Of a stretch of 7,546 nt of DNA, positions 6,771 to 7,546 are shown piece by piece; position 1 is the stretch's first letter; each line of letters starts with the position of its first letter. The notes under the pieces were generated by a model. That model saw only the letters and a list, made by a program, of their open reading frames with translations. It did not search any database and was not told the DNA's origin. This DNA comes from Candidatus Woesearchaeota archaeon (GTDB taxonomy: Archaea > Nanobdellota > Nanobdellia > Woesearchaeales > SM23-78): contig DRSY01000020.1 of the NCBI GenBank assembly GCA_011372335.1, positions 1-7,546 on the forward strand, in the 5' to 3' direction. A program made the translations under genes and the position numbers.

Positions 6771-7175
6771 CTAAGCCTTATCATTCCATGCTACAACGCC
6801 TAGCACTACTAGGTACGCTAACACTACAACTATGTTAAGAAAAGGTATCACTGATAGTAGCGGTATTAGACTCAGCCATCCAGGATACTTTCTCTTCTCA
6901 AATATCTGCCAGGTCCACATAAAGAAGAAAACCACGTTAACAATAGGCACTAATAGTATGAACCCCCACACCCAGTCCTTATCCGCTAGGATAGGGTATA
7001 AGAAAAGGTTAGCTATGGGTATCCATGCTAGCCACGCTTTCTTGTAGCCAAGCTTCTTAGCAATAGTCATCCAGGCAAACGCGCAATAAACATAAATACC
7101 CAGACTAATGATTATGCCTACTGCGAGCATTGCTCCGAATAAAGCTTCGAAGTTCATAAAATTTATCGATGCCAT
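6771..7175 (-). CDS. Small multi-pass membrane protein, DUF5684-like
   Basis: This encodes a 134-residue very hydrophobic protein with about four membrane segments, roughly at residues 11-38, 48-63, 68-90 and 98-128. The pattern IAKKLGYKKAWLAWIPIANL (38-57) followed by WVWGFILLVPIVNVVFF (68-84) matches the DUF5684 family as I recall it: a lysine/glycine loop, an aromatic-rich IPIxN helix, then a liPivN helix. The biochemical role of that family is not established, and nothing here assigns one. There is no signal peptide separate from the first membrane segment and no catalytic motif. The ATG at 7175 is chosen over the later Met at residue 7 because GAGGTGAT lies nine bases upstream. It converges on the GAPOR gene and is probably unrelated to it. 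That it is a real gene is well supported; its function is unknown. Confidence 0.8.
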   Translation of the reverse strand: MASINFMNFEALFGAMLAVGIIISLGIYVYCAFAWMTIAKKLGYKKAWLAWIPIANLFLYPILADKDWVWGFILLVPIVNVVFFFMWTWQIFEKRKYPGWLSLIPLLSVIPFLNIVVVLAYLVVLGVVAWNDKA

Positions 7176-7184
7176 TTTTTGCGT

Positions 7185-7192
7185 ATCACCTC
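7185..7192 (-). promoter_or_regulatory. Shine-Dalgarno site for the DUF5684-like gene
   Basis: Read on the minus strand this is GAGGTGAT, complementary to the 16S rRNA 3' end, nine bases before the ATG at 7175. It decides the start and shows that this message has a leader. Confidence 0.8.
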
Positions 7193-7230
7193 AAAATTTT
7201 TTTTCTTCTCTTTCTTCCAACGCCTTCCCT

Positions 7231-7253
7231 AAAAAAAACAAAAAATAAAAAAA
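7231..7253 (-). terminator. Triple T-run on the minus strand (terminator or leader attenuator)
   Basis: On the minus strand this reads T7, A, T6, G, T8, a strong archaeal oligo-T stop signal. It lies about 80 bases past the 58-codon ORF and about 55 bases before the DUF5684-like start. It could terminate the upstream minus-strand unit. However, the best TATA candidate for the downstream gene (7286-7293) lies before it, which would place the T-runs inside that gene's leader. Confidence 0.5.
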
Positions 7254-7285
7254 GCAGTTCACACACTCTAATCCTATTCTGATTC

Positions 7286-7293
7286 TAATATAA
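7286..7293 (-). promoter_or_regulatory. Candidate TATA box for the DUF5684-like gene
   Basis: On the minus strand this reads TTATATTA. Transcription would be expected to begin near 7263, giving a leader of about 88 bases. A second A/T word, AATTTAAAAA on the minus strand (7301-7310), is an alternative. No convincing TATA lies between the T-runs and the start codon. Confidence 0.4.
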
Positions 7294-7331
7294 CTAAGGT
7301 TTTTTAAATTTTGTTGTTCTCAACCTTTTTT

Positions 7332-7508
7332 TTATCTTCTTAATAGTATTCTTTCCCCCATGAACCATGCAGCGCTTAGAAGAAGAAGAACAACCATCAA
7401 GCCGAGGACGAAATCAAATTCTGCTCCGAACATCCAAACACCAAGGAGCCTAATACAAACGTATATTATGAAGACATCCCTTATCACCCCTCTTATACCT
7501 GTTCTCAT
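7332..7508 (-). CDS. 58-residue membrane miniprotein, unknown function
   Basis: This short ORF reads MRTGIRGVIRDVF and continues through two hydrophobic stretches (about residues 12-27 and 33-50) to a basic end, ERILLRR. The layout suggests a two-helix membrane hairpin with positively charged ends. I recognise no family. Support comes from the AGAGGTGA Shine-Dalgarno sequence directly upstream, although its spacing to the ATG is only three bases, and from the hydrophobic segments, which are not low-complexity. It points the same way as the DUF5684-like gene 156 bases downstream. An in-frame stop of a possible preceding gene lies three bases before the ATG, as in tight operons. A GTG at codon 8 is a less likely start. 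It is probably real; its function is unknown. Confidence 0.55.
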   Translation of the reverse strand: MRTGIRGVIRDVFIIYVCIRLLGVWMFGAEFDFVLGLMVVLLLLSAAWFMGERILLRR

Positions 7509-7511
7509 CTT

Positions 7512-7518
7512 TCACCTC
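7512..7518 (-). promoter_or_regulatory. Shine-Dalgarno site overlapping an upstream stop codon
   Basis: On the minus strand GAGGTGA precedes the ATG at 7508 by three bases. Its last three bases are also a TGA stop in the frame that stays open to the window edge. The spacing is short, so initiation may be weak. Confidence 0.5.
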
Positions 7519-7546
7519 TGTTTCTTCTTCCAATCCTCTATTAACA
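7512..7546 (-). CDS. Possible 3' end of a further minus-strand gene, cut by window edge
   Basis: One minus-strand frame is open from the window edge and reads LIEDWKKKQR then TGA, three bases before the 58-codon ORF. A charged, lysine-rich end and the tight spacing resemble the junction of two operon genes. Only ten residues are visible, so this may be chance. No product can be suggested. Confidence 0.25.
   Translation of the reverse strand, partial: LIEDWKKKQR

Noticed and set aside
6832..7047. Plus-strand open frame of 71 codons opposite the DUF5684-like gene
   Set aside because: The minus-strand frame has membrane-protein patterning and a strong Shine-Dalgarno site; the plus-strand frame has neither.
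7297..7333. Plus-strand AAGGTT/AACCTT stem followed by T8, resembling an intrinsic terminator
   Set aside because: No plus-strand gene leads into it, the loop is long (19 bases), and the region lies between two minus-strand genes.

Overview
This window looks archaeal. It opens with the 3' part of an archaeal uS9 ribosomal protein gene, followed by rpoN, which encodes Rpo10, a small RNA polymerase subunit found in archaea and eukaryotes but not bacteria. Other archaeal signs are TATA-like boxes about 29 bases ahead of two starts that lack a Shine-Dalgarno sequence, and terminators made of plain T-runs. The sequence is AT-rich. A bacterial-type leucyl-tRNA synthetase in this setting would fit a DPANN-like or other transfer-prone uncultivated archaeon, but the sequence alone does not fix the lineage.

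Layout. Positions 3-326 (+) hold the uS9 end and 427-624 (+) hold rpoN, the tail of a conserved ribosome/RNA polymerase cluster. A T8 terminator-like tract at 689-696 closes it. Positions 737-2092 (+) encode a PP-loop ATP pyrophosphatase-fold protein with a cysteine cluster, resembling the MurL/QueC group; its substrate is unknown. Positions 2139-4802 (+) encode leucyl-tRNA synthetase with a bacterial-type core and a C-terminal tail that looks archaeal. Overlapping it by four bases, 4799-6700 (+) encodes a tungsten/molybdenum pterin oxidoreductase that matches glyceraldehyde-3-phosphate:ferredoxin oxidoreductase (GAPOR). GAPOR makes 3-phosphoglycerate in one ferredoxin-reducing step and replaces GAPDH plus phosphoglycerate kinase. 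A short T/A-rich convergent gap (6701-6770) separates it from a minus-strand block: a DUF5684-like multi-pass membrane protein (6771-7175), a 58-residue two-helix membrane ORF (7332-7508), and possibly the last codons of another gene at the window edge.

How the genes fit together. The first two belong to core translation and transcription. leuS and the GAPOR gene appear co-transcribed from a leaderless leuS promoter, linking a housekeeping gene with a central carbon and ferredoxin enzyme. The PP-loop gene has its own likely leaderless promoter and no obvious pathway partner here. The small membrane genes carry strong ribosome-binding sites but have no known role.

I see no CRISPR array, transposon, tRNA or defence system. 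The most notable items are the MurL-like PP-loop enzyme in an archaeon, the apparently chimeric LeuRS, and the small membrane-protein block with its U-rich leader.
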